Both the position numbers and the translations under genes were made by a program. Positions 32,083-40,372 of a stretch of DNA of 64,000 bases are shown one piece after another; within the stretch, counting starts at the first letter, position 1; the number at the start of each line of letters is the position of its first letter. The stretch spans positions 34,757-98,756 of the forward strand of contig DATJVR010000027.1 in NCBI GenBank assembly GCA_035501735.1, given 5' to 3'. Below the pieces are notes generated by a model that was given only the letters and a program-made list of their open reading frames with translations, did no database searches and had not been told where the DNA came from. Source of the DNA: PNAI01 sp035501735 (GTDB lineage Bacteria > Pseudomonadota > Alphaproteobacteria > Rhizobiales > Xanthobacteraceae).

Positions 32083-35000
32083 TGAAATCGCCCGCCCAAT
32101 TGCTCAGCCCTGGCCGGCCCTTGACGCTGTCCAACGTCGCCGACGGCGCCGAAGGATTGGTCATCGCCGACCTTGCGCGCGCGATTGCGGCGCGGATATC
32201 CGCGCCATCGACCAGCCTGCTCGTGATCTGCCGCGAAGGCCCCCGCATGGCCGCACTCGAACGCGCGCTGTCGTTCTTCGCGCCCGATATCGACCTACTG
32301 CAGTTTCCCGCCTGGGATTGCCTGCCTTACGACCGCGTTTCGCCCCACGCCAGCATCGTTGCGCAGCGTATGGCCGCGCTCTCCCGCCTCGCGCGCATCA
32401 AGGGCCGCGCCCGGCCCGCGGTATTGATGACCACGATCAATGCCGCACTCCAGCGCCTGCCGGCAAAGGACCTGCTGGCGCGCGATGCGCTCTCGGCCAC
32501 GCCCGGCAATACGCTCGCCATGGACGGCGTGACGCGTTGGCTGGAACTCAATGGATTTTCCCGCGCTTCGACCGTACGCGAGCCCGGCGACTATGCCGTG
32601 CGCGGCGGCATCATCGATCTCTACGCACCGGGAATGCACGAACCTGTCCGTCTCGATTTCTTCGGCGATACTATCGAAACCATCCGCACCTTCGACTCAG
32701 ATACCCAGCGCTCGATCGCCGAACTTCGCACTCTCGATCTCGTGCCGGTCTCCGAGTTCCAGCTCACCACCGAGACCATCCGCAGATTCCGCACCGGCTA
32801 TGTCGCCGCCTTCGGCGCGCCCGAGCGCGACGACCTGCTGTACGAGGCGGTCAGCGAAGGCCGCAAACACCCCGGCATGGAGCACTGGCTGCCGCTGTTC
32901 CACAACAAGCTCGACACGTTGTTCGATTATCTGCCCGGCACGCCCGTCGTGCTGGAGCCGCTCGACGAGGAGGCCGCCAACGAGCGCCTGAGCCAGATTG
33001 CAGACTATTACAGCGCGCGCAAAGAAGCGCTCGCTCATGATGCCGGCCCGCCCTATAAACCGCTGCCGCCCGAACGGCTCTATCTGACCGAAACGGAATG
33101 GCGCGAGCGCCTCGGCGCCACCGCGCTGGCGCGCCTCACGCCGTTTACCGTGCCGGGCGAGGGCGCCATCGACATTGGCTCGAAGACCGGCCGCAATTTT
33201 GCGGCCGAGCGCGCCGACACCAACGCCAACGTGTTCGACGCGGTCGGCAAGCACGTTCAGGCCCTGCAAGCCGGAGGTAAACGCGCGCTGATCGCGCTCT
33301 GGAGCGACGGCTCGCGCGAGCGCATGCGCCATGTCCTTGCCGATCACGGCCTCAGCAATCTGTCCCTGGTGGGATCCTGGACGGAGGCCTTGGGACTGCC
33401 GAAGCCGCAGGTTGCACTCGGCGTACTCGGCCTCGAATCCGGATTTGAAACCGCCGACGTCGCTGTCATCAGCGAACAGGATATCCTCGGTGACCGCCTG
33501 GTTCGGCCGCGCCGCGCCGCCAAGCGCGCGGAAAACTTCATCGCCGAGGTCACCAGCCTTTCCGCCGGCGATCTTGTCGTGCACGTCGATCACGGCATCG
33601 GCCGTTTCATGGGCCTGAAGACCATCGAGGCCGCCGGCGCGCCGCACGACTGTCTCGAAATCCACTACGCCGGCGGCGACAAATTGTTTCTGCCGGTCGA
33701 GAACGTCGATCTGCTGTCGCGCTACGGCTCGCAGGAGACCGGCGTCGATCTCGATCGCCTCGGCGGCACGGCCTGGCAAATCCGCAAGGCGCGGCTGAAA
33801 AGCCGCATCCGCGACATGGCGAACGAGCTCATCAAGATCGCGGCCGAGCGCAAACTGCACGCCGCTCCGGAGCTCGCCGTCGGCGCCGGCCTCTATGACG
33901 AATTCTGCGCGGGCTTCCCCTATGAGGAAACCGATGATCAGCAGGCGGCGATCGACACCACCATGCACGATCTCGCCGCCGGCCGACCCATGGACCGCCT
34001 GATCTGCGGCGACGTCGGCTTCGGCAAGACCGAAGTCGCGTTGCGCGCGGCCTTCGCCACGGTGATGAACGGCAAGCAGGTCGCGGTCGTGGTGCCGACC
34101 ACGCTGCTGGCGCGCCAGCATTTCAAGACCTTCACGGACCGTTTCCGCGGCATTCCCGCCCATATCGCGCAAGCCTCGCGCCTTGTCCCGCCGGTCGAGC
34201 TCAAGCGCGTCAAGACCGCCATCGCGAACGGCGAAGTCGATATCGTGATCGGCACCCATGCGCTGCTCGGCAAGACCATCAAGTTCAAGGACCTCGGCCT
34301 GCTCGTGGTGGACGAGGAGCAGCATTTCGGCGTCGCTCATAAGGAAAGATTGAAACAGCTCCGCGCCGAGGTGCACGTGCTCACGCTCACAGCAACCCCG
34401 ATCCCGCGCACGCTGCAACTCGCGCTCACCGGCGTGCGCGATCTCTCCATCATTGCCTCGCCGCCGGTCGATCGTCTGGCGGTGCGGACCTTCGTCTCGC
34501 CGTTCGACCCGCTGATCGTGCGCGAGGCGCTGTTGCGCGAGCGCTACCGCGGCGGGCAATCGTTCTACGTCTGCCCGCGCATCGAGGACATCGCCGGTGC
34601 CAAGGATTTCCTCGACAAGCAGGTGCCGGAGGTGCGCGTGGCCGTGGCGCATGGCCAAATGCCATCTTCCGTGCTCGAGGACATCATGTCGGCCTTCTAC
34701 GACGGCAAATACGATGTGCTGCTGTCCACCACCATCATCGAATCCGGCCTCGACATCCCGACCGCCAACACGCTGATCGTGCACCGCGCCGATATGTTCG
34801 GCCTGGCCCAGCTCTATCAGCTGCGCGGCCGCGTCGGCCGCTCCAAATTGCGCGCCTATGCGCTGTTCACGCTGCCGGAGGCGCGCAAGATCACGCCCAC
34901 CGCCGAGCGCCGGCTGAAGGTTCTGCAATCGCTCGACACGCTCGGCGCCGGTTTCCAGCTTGCCTCCCACGACCTCGACATTCGTGGCGCCGGCAATCTG

Positions 35001-35579
35001 CTGGGCGAGGAGCAATCCGGCCACATCAAAGAGGTCGGCTTTGAGCTCTATCAGCAGATGCTGGAGGAAGCGGTAGCGAGTCTGAAGGCCGGCATCGCCG
35101 CGCCGGTTGCCGACCGCTGGTCGCCGCAGATTTCCATCGGCACGCCGGTGATGATCCCGGAGGATTACGTGGCCGATCTCTCGGTACGGCTTGCGCTTTA
35201 TCGCCGTCTCGCCGAAATCGAGGACGAGCATGCGATCGAAGCTTTTGGTGCAGAACTTGTCGACCGCTTCGGTCCGTTGCCGGCGGAAGTCGAACACCTG
35301 TTGAAGATCGTCGCGATCAAATCGCTTTGCCGTCGCGCCCACGTGGAGAAGATCGAGAGCGGCCCCAAGGGTGCCGTGCTGTCGTTCCGCGACAACACCT
35401 TTCCCAATCCCGAAGGACTCATCGCCTTCATCCGCGAGCAGGCGCCGGCCGCGCGCGTGCGGCCCGATCAGAAGGTCGTGTTGTTCGAGGATTGGGAGCG
35501 GCCGGCTGATCGACTCAAAGGCACCGCCGCGCTGCTGCGCCGACTCGTGCAGATCGCCGAACAGGCCAAGGCGGCGTAG
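32082..35579 (+). CDS. mfd: transcription-repair coupling factor
   Basis: 1165 residues from ATG 32082 (GTG 32079 also in frame). The UvrB-like N-terminal part (about 1-330) includes FAPDIDLLQFPAWDCLPYDR. The RNA-polymerase-interacting domain holds LSAGDLVVHVDHGIGRFMGL. The RecG-like translocase has RLICGDVGFGKTEVALRAAF, LLVVDEEQHFGVAHKERLKQ, LTATPIPRTLQLALTGVRDL and LYQLRGRVGRSKLRAYALF. The C-terminal TRCF domain has IGTPVMIPEDYVADLSVRLA. Mfd removes stalled RNA polymerase at lesions and recruits UvrA. Confidence 0.97.
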   Translation: MKSPAQLLSPGRPLTLSNVADGAEGLVIADLARAIAARISAPSTSLLVICREGPRMAALERALSFFAPDIDLLQFPAWDCLPYDRVSPHASIVAQRMAALSRLARIKGRARPAVLMTTINAALQRLPAKDLLARDALSATPGNTLAMDGVTRWLELNGFSRASTVREPGDYAVRGGIIDLYAPGMHEPVRLDFFGDTIETIRTFDSDTQRSIAELRTLDLVPVSEFQLTTETIRRFRTGYVAAFGAPERDDLLYEAVSEGRKHPGMEHWLPLFHNKLDTLFDYLPGTPVVLEPLDEEAANERLSQIADYYSARKEALAHDAGPPYKPLPPERLYLTETEWRERLGATALARLTPFTVPGEGAIDIGSKTGRNFAAERADTNANVFDAVGKHVQALQAGGKRALIALWSDGSRERMRHVLADHGLSNLSLVGSWTEALGLPKPQVALGVLGLESGFETADVAVISEQDILGDRLVRPRRAAKRAENFIAEVTSLSAGDLVVHVDHGIGRFMGLKTIEAAGAPHDCLEIHYAGGDKLFLPVENVDLLSRYGSQETGVDLDRLGGTAWQIRKARLKSRIRDMANELIKIAAERKLHAAPELAVGAGLYDEFCAGFPYEETDDQQAAIDTTMHDLAAGRPMDRLICGDVGFGKTEVALRAAFATVMNGKQVAVVVPTTLLARQHFKTFTDRFRGIPAHIAQASRLVPPVELKRVKTAIANGEVDIVIGTHALLGKTIKFKDLGLLVVDEEQHFGVAHKERLKQLRAEVHVLTLTATPIPRTLQLALTGVRDLSIIASPPVDRLAVRTFVSPFDPLIVREALLRERYRGGQSFYVCPRIEDIAGAKDFLDKQVPEVRVAVAHGQMPSSVLEDIMSAFYDGKYDVLLSTTIIESGLDIPTANTLIVHRADMFGLAQLYQLRGRVGRSKLRAYALFTLPEARKITPTAERRLKVLQSLDTLGAGFQLASHDLDIRGAGNLLGEEQSGHIKEVGFELYQQMLEEAVASLKAGIAAPVADRWSPQISIGTPVMIPEDYVADLSVRLALYRRLAEIEDEHAIEAFGAELVDRFGPLPAEVEHLLKIVAIKSLCRRAHVEKIESGPKGAVLSFRDNTFPNPEGLIAFIREQAPAARVRPDQKVVLFEDWERPADRLKGTAALLRRLVQIAEQAKAA

Positions 35580-35626
35580 CGCATGATCCGGAAAAGCGGG
35601 AACCGGTTTTCCGATGAGATCATGCG
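35580..35626. repeat. 47-bp palindromic intergenic element of Rhizobiales type
   Basis: CGCATGATC at 35580-35588 is the reverse complement of GATCATGCG at 35618-35626. Between them GGAAAAGCGGGAACCGGTTTTCC forms an inner imperfect palindrome. The pattern matches an abundant intergenic repeat in Bradyrhizobium-type genomes, from memory. It lies between the convergent mfd and Bug genes and could act as a two-way terminator. Confidence 0.75.
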
Positions 35627-35637
35627 CGATGAATCAA

Positions 35638-36609
35638 TTACTTCGCCGCACCTGCCGCCGCGAGAATCGGCGTCAGCCGCGCGATTTCGCTTTTGACCAG
35701 CTCGGCAAGCACCTTCGGCCCCCGCCGGCTCTTATCCGGAACTTCGGCCCCGAGATCCGCAAACCGCTTGCGCACGGTTTCTTCGTCCAGCCCTTTGTCG
35801 AGCGCTTCCACCAATTTGTCGACGACCGCCTGCGGCGTGCCCTTGGGCGCGAACATGGCGTAGAACGGCGCGCATTCGAACTGCGGCATTCCCTGTTCGG
35901 CGGAAGTCGCCACATCCGGCAGCAATGCGCTTCTCTTCTTGGAGGCAATCGCAAGCGCCTTGATCGTGCCGGCTCTCACGTGCGGCAGCGGACCGAGGAT
36001 CGGATCGCACACGTAATCCACCTGACCGCCGAGAATGGCGGTGAGCGCCGGCGCCGTGCCGTTGAAAGGCACCATCGTCGGCTTGATCCCGATCGCCGAA
36101 TTGAGCAGCAGGCATCCGACGTAGGACACCGAGCCGACGCCGGCATGCGCCATGTTGAGTTTCTTTTCGTTCGCCTTTGCGTAAGCCGCGAATTCCTTCA
36201 GATTGTTCGCCGGAAAATCCTTTTTCACCGCCAGCAATTCCGGCTGCTCGGCAATCAATCCGATCGGTTCGAAGTCGGCATCGGGCTTGTAGGCGAGATT
36301 GGGATAGAGCGGCACCGCGGCCGCATGCGTGCCCATATGGCCCGAGATCAGCGTGTAGCCGTCCGGCGCCGCGCGCGCCGCACGTGTTGTGCCGACGGTT
36401 CCGCCGGCGCCGCCCACGTTCTCGACCACGAATTGCTGCCCGAGATGCCGCGAGTAAATGTCCGCGACGATGCGGCCGGTCACATCCGCCGGTCCGCCGG
36501 CCGCGAACGGCACGATGATCGTGACGGAACGCGACGGATAGGTTTCCGCCTGCGCACCAGCAACGCTCGTAAGCACCGCCAGTGCAATTACCGATGTGAG
36601 CGTCTTCAT
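35638..36609 (-). CDS. Bug/TctC-family substrate-binding protein
   Basis: 323 residues from ATG 36609 (GGGGGGAAGC upstream); the longer frame to 36828 runs antisense to hupE and is rejected. The signal is MKTLTSVIALAVLTSVAGAQ followed by AETYPSRSVTIIVPFAAGG, then the loop VENVGGAGGTVGTTRAARAA. This is the fourth orphan Bug receptor in the window; no TctA/TctB partner is near. It is divergent from hupE across 73 bp. Confidence 0.88.
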   Translation of the reverse strand: MKTLTSVIALAVLTSVAGAQAETYPSRSVTIIVPFAAGGPADVTGRIVADIYSRHLGQQFVVENVGGAGGTVGTTRAARAAPDGYTLISGHMGTHAAAVPLYPNLAYKPDADFEPIGLIAEQPELLAVKKDFPANNLKEFAAYAKANEKKLNMAHAGVGSVSYVGCLLLNSAIGIKPTMVPFNGTAPALTAILGGQVDYVCDPILGPLPHVRAGTIKALAIASKKRSALLPDVATSAEQGMPQFECAPFYAMFAPKGTPQAVVDKLVEALDKGLDEETVRKRFADLGAEVPDKSRRGPKVLAELVKSEIARLTPILAAAGAAK

Positions 36610-36682
36610 GCTTCCCCCCAAGTTTGCTGTGCGGATCGCGGCGCGCGTCCGAGCTGTTTTGATTTTCGCTATAGTGCCGAGC

Positions 36683-37270
36683 ATGCGCTCCCGAGTCACC
36701 CGATATCTTCTTGTGTTCTCCCTGCTGCTCATGGCCGTTCCGGCCCATGCGCATACCGGCAGCGTTGCCGGAGGCTTTGTCGGCGGGCTCGAACATCCTG
36801 TCTTCGGGCCCGACCATGTCGTCGCCATGGTTGCGGTCGGGCTTTGGGGCGCGTTTCTCGGTCCGCCCGCGATTTATCTCCTGCCGGTTGTGTTCCCTTT
36901 GGTCATGGCCTTCGGCGGCGTGCTTGGCATCCTGGGCGTGCCGCTGCCCGGCACCGAAATTGGCATCGCTACCTCTGCTATCGTGCTCGGCTTGATGGTG
37001 GCGACGGCGGTGCGCCCGCCGATTTGGTCCGCGGCCGTCGTCGTCGGCGCATTCGCGATCTTTCACGGCCATTCCCACGGCGCCGAGTTGCCTCCCGGCG
37101 CCGATGCCATCGCTTTTTCTGCGGGTTTTGTGATCGCGACCGGGTTGTTGCACCTCACCGGCATCGCTTTCGGCCTGCTCGCGTGTTGGCCGGTGGGCGT
37201 GATCGCGGTGCGGACAGCCGGCGCTCTCATCGCCTGTGCGGGCTTTGTATTCTTGAGCAGGCTCGTATGA
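36683..37270 (+). CDS. hupE: HupE/UreJ-family metal permease
   Basis: 195 residues from ATG 36683, giving a signal-like N-terminus (LLVFSLLLMAVPAHAHTGS) and about six membrane helices. The family motifs are intact: His38, Asp44 and His45 in HPVFGPDHVVAMVAVGLWG, and FHGHSHG at 127-133. HupE proteins carry nickel or cobalt ions across the membrane for hydrogenase or urease; neither enzyme is encoded here. It overlaps the next gene by ATGA. Upstream in-frame codons to 36596 overlap the divergent Bug start and are rejected. Confidence 0.85.
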   Translation: MRSRVTRYLLVFSLLLMAVPAHAHTGSVAGGFVGGLEHPVFGPDHVVAMVAVGLWGAFLGPPAIYLLPVVFPLVMAFGGVLGILGVPLPGTEIGIATSAIVLGLMVATAVRPPIWSAAVVVGAFAIFHGHSHGAELPPGADAIAFSAGFVIATGLLHLTGIAFGLLACWPVGVIAVRTAGALIACAGFVFLSRLV

Positions 37271-37866
37271 TCGCGCGGATCGGGATCGCTGTCGTTTTCC
37301 TCTTTGCCTCGGACGCGGCGTTGGCTCACGCGCCGTTCAGCGGGGCAGGGGGCTTTTACGGCGGTCTACTGCACCCATGGTTTGTGCCAGTGCATCTGAT
37401 GGCCATCGTCGCGACCGCCGCTGTGATCGCCCAACAAGGATCGCCGTGGAATTGGTCGATGCATTGGCATGCCCCCGCCGCATTCGCCATTGGACTCGCG
37501 GCCGGATTCATCGCCATTGCCTGCGCCTACGCCCCCGAATTTTCCGGCGAAGCCGTGCTAGCCGTAGCGGCTATGGCCGGCCTGTTGACGGCCCTCGCGC
37601 TCCCACTGCGAGCCATCCTCGTTGCGACGATTGCGACAGCAAGCGGCGCGGCCGTCGCACTCGATTCCCCGCCTGACGTGATCTCGTTGCGCGAGGCCAT
37701 CGTCATTCAGCTCGGCACTTTTTGCGGCGCGATCCTTCTCATGGCCGCCGCGCTCGAAGGCGCATCGAGGCTGCATCGCGGCTGGCAGCGTATCGGCATC
37801 CGTATTCTCGGTTCCTGGATCGCCGCCAGCGCGGTTTTGGTTTTGGCGCTGCAGCTGGCCCAGTGA
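37267..37866 (+). CDS. degenerate HupE/UreJ-like membrane protein
   Basis: 199 residues from ATG 37267, overlapping the hupE stop by 4 bp. The much longer in-frame frame back to 35614 is antisense to the Bug gene and is rejected. A signal-like start (IAVVFLFASDAALAHAPFSG) is followed by GGLLHPWFVPVHLMAIVATA, the counterpart of the HupE motif with the Asp replaced by Val42. The second His-rich motif is missing. About five to six helices remain. It may be an accessory partner of hupE or a paralogue that no longer carries metal. Confidence 0.72.
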   Translation: MIARIGIAVVFLFASDAALAHAPFSGAGGFYGGLLHPWFVPVHLMAIVATAAVIAQQGSPWNWSMHWHAPAAFAIGLAAGFIAIACAYAPEFSGEAVLAVAAMAGLLTALALPLRAILVATIATASGAAVALDSPPDVISLREAIVIQLGTFCGAILLMAAALEGASRLHRGWQRIGIRILGSWIAASAVLVLALQLAQ

Positions 37867-37917
37867 GGCTGGCGGAGTAAACTGGCGCGAGTCGGTTTAC
37901 TGAGAGGGGGCTTTCAT

Positions 37918-38111
37918 ATGAAGGCGCACTGCTTGGCTGCATCGTGCTGGGAGGTTTCGTGGTGGCCGCGCTGACGCGCAATCTCTACGGCGGCGCCTTC
38001 ACCGAACCTGGCGGTATTGATGCCAATGTGCTGGCATTCACCCCGACGATCGCGATTCAGCTTCTCGGTTTGGTGCTGGCGCTCTGCCCAGGCCGAACTG
38101 CGGCTGCCTGA
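37918..38111 (+). pseudogene. frameshifted small membrane protein
   Basis: An ATG at 37918 with the good ribosome site AGAGGGGG 8 nt upstream reads only 18 codons. The next frame (from 37920) encodes a membrane-like protein: EGALLGCIVLGGFVVAALTR, then NLYGGAFTEPGGIDANVLAF and TPTIAIQLLGLVLALCPGR, ending at TGA 38109-38111. That frame has no start codon of its own near its beginning. One inserted or lost base near 37920 would join them into a protein of about 64 residues. It could be a real mutation or a base-call error. Just upstream AGTAAAC/GTTTACT (37876-37901) forms a 7-bp inverted repeat. Family not recognised. Confidence 0.4.
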
Positions 38112-38114
38112 TGC

Positions 38115-38819
38115 TCAGATAGTCGCCGCCCGCTGCTGAGCCAGGAACTGGTCGCGATTGGTGGCGATCTGCTCGATCGCCCGCGCCAGCATTTCCGGCG
38201 CCTGGGCGCCGCTGACCGCCGCAACCCCGCCGAATATGAAGGTCGGCACCCCGTCGATGCCTGCTTCCTTGGCAGCGTTGGCTTCCTGCTCGATCAACGC
38301 CGCGTCCTGGTCGCTCGCCAGCAGCTTGCGCACCTCATCACCGTCAAGGCCGCAATCCACCGCCGCCTGCACCAGCACATTCGTGTCCGTGAGATCGCCA
38401 CCCTCGGTGAAATAGAGGTCCATGAGCCGCTGCTTCATCCGCGCAGCCCCGCCGTCCGGACCCTTCCGTTCCGCCCACAGGATCAACCGGTGGCAGTCGA
38501 GCGTATTGGGCTGACGCTTGATCTTATCGACCGCGTAAGTGAGGCCCTCGGAGGCCGCCGCCGCGGCCACGCGCATTGCAATGCCCTTGTATTTATCGAC
38601 CGACCCGAATTTCGTGGTCAGATATTCCTCGCGGCTAATGCCTGCGCGCGGAACCCAAGGGTTCAGGAAATAAGGTCGGAATCTCACCTCGACCGGAATA
38701 GACGGTTTGGAGGCCAACGCCTTCTCCAGACGGCGTTTTCCGATGAAACACCACGGACAGACCACATCCGACACGACGTCGATCCGAAGCGGCTCTGCGT
38801 TGGATTTCGTTTGCGACAT
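38115..38819 (-). CDS. DsbA/FrnE-family thiol oxidoreductase
   Basis: 234 residues, no signal peptide, so cytosolic. The thioredoxin-fold active site is in VVSDVVCPWCFIGKRRLEKA (CxxC at about residues 21-24), followed by the FrnE-type features VRFRPYFLNPWVPRAGISRE, LLASDQDAALIEQEANAAKE and GIDGVPTFIFGG with the cis-proline. FrnE relatives act as disulphide isomerases in stress resistance, and others are 2-hydroxychromene-2-carboxylate isomerase-like. It stands alone between a membrane pseudogene and a GGDEF-like gene. Confidence 0.88.
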   Translation of the reverse strand: MSQTKSNAEPLRIDVVSDVVCPWCFIGKRRLEKALASKPSIPVEVRFRPYFLNPWVPRAGISREEYLTTKFGSVDKYKGIAMRVAAAAASEGLTYAVDKIKRQPNTLDCHRLILWAERKGPDGGAARMKQRLMDLYFTEGGDLTDTNVLVQAAVDCGLDGDEVRKLLASDQDAALIEQEANAAKEAGIDGVPTFIFGGVAAVSGAQAPEMLARAIEQIATNRDQFLAQQRAATI

Positions 38820-38858
38820 GAGCGGACCCTTGCTGCTCCGCTAGATGTACGCCCTGGC

Positions 38859-40106
38859 TTACCCCGCGGCAACCGCGGGCGGGGCGACACGCGACATCAG
38901 CGTCACCACCGTATCGCTCGGCTTGAGCGTGGCGAGCGTGACATTCGGCGCCACGGCCGGTTGGTCGCGCTCCCAACGCAGCATGGTCTGCTTCAGCACG
39001 GCGGCAAGCCGCCGCGCCACCACGTGGGCGGCGCGCAGGTCGGTGGAGGTGAATACGGTCAGGATCGAGCCGTCGTCCTGCCGGCAGGCGAAATCGACGG
39101 TACGCATCAGCCGGCTCACGATCCGAGCCGCATCCATGCTGATCCGACGATCGAGCGCCCGATCGAATGAGAACCGTGCGATCGACAGGCCGCCGCCACG
39201 CTCGCAGGCCTGATCGATCGCCCGGCTCAGATCCTCGCCAAAGGCAATCTCATTCAGCAGCCCAGTATCGGGATCGAGCATGCCCTTCAATTCGAGCGAT
39301 TTCAGCATGCGCTTGAGTCGCGCATCGTAGGCATGCAGGCGCGCAAATGGCAGCAGGCGCTCGACCAGTCGCATCGGATCGCGTTCGTGCAGGATATTCG
39401 GCATTTCGTTCGGGCTCGCGCCCTTGCCGAGCACGCCGACCGGCAGGTTGCGAAAACGCGCGTCCTCCGCCAGCACGATCAAAAACGCATCCACGATGCG
39501 ATGGCCGAATCCATCGCCGATCACGATCCCGTCGATCTCGCGCGCGCTCAGGCATTTGCCGGCGGCCTCCATGCTGAGCGCACCGATCACGCCCGCCCGC
39601 TCGCCGACCGCAACGCTCAACGTTGGGTACGAGCGCCCACGGCCGAGCACGAGCACGGTCGCATCGTCGAGCGGGTCGCTATCGGGCAATGCCGGCAGGC
39701 TTGCATGTTCGCTGGCGAGCGCATCCAGCCGGCGCAACACGGCCGCATGCAGGTCGCGCACGCGCAGGGCTGCCGCGAGCCGTGCGGCCAGCCGTTCTGC
39801 CTGGTCATCGACGGCAATGGTCAGGGCGCCGGGAAACGGCAAGGCCTGGTCTTCCCGCACTTGGGCGATGACGGGAATGAAAGGCTGCGCCCGCTTGATT
39901 TGCAGCGCAAAGGCCTCGGCTGCAGCACCGTCGATCGATTCCGTTTCGGCGATGACCACCGCTGCCGGTTGCACTGAATCGATCGCGGCCATCGCATCGG
40001 CCCAGTGCGTCTCCACGATGGGAAATGCACCGGCCTTTGTCAGGGCTTTGTGCACTCCGACCGGTGGCTTTTCGGAGATGACGACAAGCGGGCCTTGCAA
40101 TGACAT
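38859..40106 (-). CDS. degenerate GGDEF-type protein with receiver-like N-terminus
   Basis: 415 residues from ATG 40106 (an in-frame GTG at 40118 is possible). Two weak receiver-like alpha/beta stretches come first (GPLVVISEKPPVGVHKALTK; then DATVLVLGRGRSYPTLSVAV). The C-terminal 150 residues fit a GGDEF fold: MLDPDTGLLNEIAFGEDLSR and a late RLMRTVDFACRQDDGSILTV. The catalytic GG(D/E)EF loop is replaced by RQDDGS, so it should not make c-di-GMP. A receptor or scaffold role is inferred. Genes of this kind are common in Rhizobiales. Confidence 0.7.
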   Translation of the reverse strand: MSLQGPLVVISEKPPVGVHKALTKAGAFPIVETHWADAMAAIDSVQPAAVVIAETESIDGAAAEAFALQIKRAQPFIPVIAQVREDQALPFPGALTIAVDDQAERLAARLAAALRVRDLHAAVLRRLDALASEHASLPALPDSDPLDDATVLVLGRGRSYPTLSVAVGERAGVIGALSMEAAGKCLSAREIDGIVIGDGFGHRIVDAFLIVLAEDARFRNLPVGVLGKGASPNEMPNILHERDPMRLVERLLPFARLHAYDARLKRMLKSLELKGMLDPDTGLLNEIAFGEDLSRAIDQACERGGGLSIARFSFDRALDRRISMDAARIVSRLMRTVDFACRQDDGSILTVFTSTDLRAAHVVARRLAAVLKQTMLRWERDQPAVAPNVTLATLKPSDTVVTLMSRVAPPAVAAG

Positions 40107-40372
40107 GAGAGGTCGCACGCTGCAGAACAGACCCGAAACCTAGCTGGCCGCTCTTAATGGGGCGTCAACACCGCATTTTTTCCCAGGGCCGTGCCATTTG
40201 CGCGACAGAATGGGATGCCGCTGCACAAAATTTCGTCGCTATTCGTGCTATCTGCGCACTAGACAAATTTGTGAAGAGTTTGTCACCATTGCTATCCAGG
40301 GCGGGTAACCCAGGCGTTTGGATGATGAGTGTCGTAGCCGCGTACGCCAGACCACGCAGGTTCGTGTTTGGA

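Noticed and set aside
32697..35342. Long minus-strand open frame opposite mfd
   Set aside because: High-GC shadow of the mfd coding frame; composition is Arg/Gly/His-rich without any motif. Similar shadows oppose recG, glmS, iorB and the YejA-like gene.
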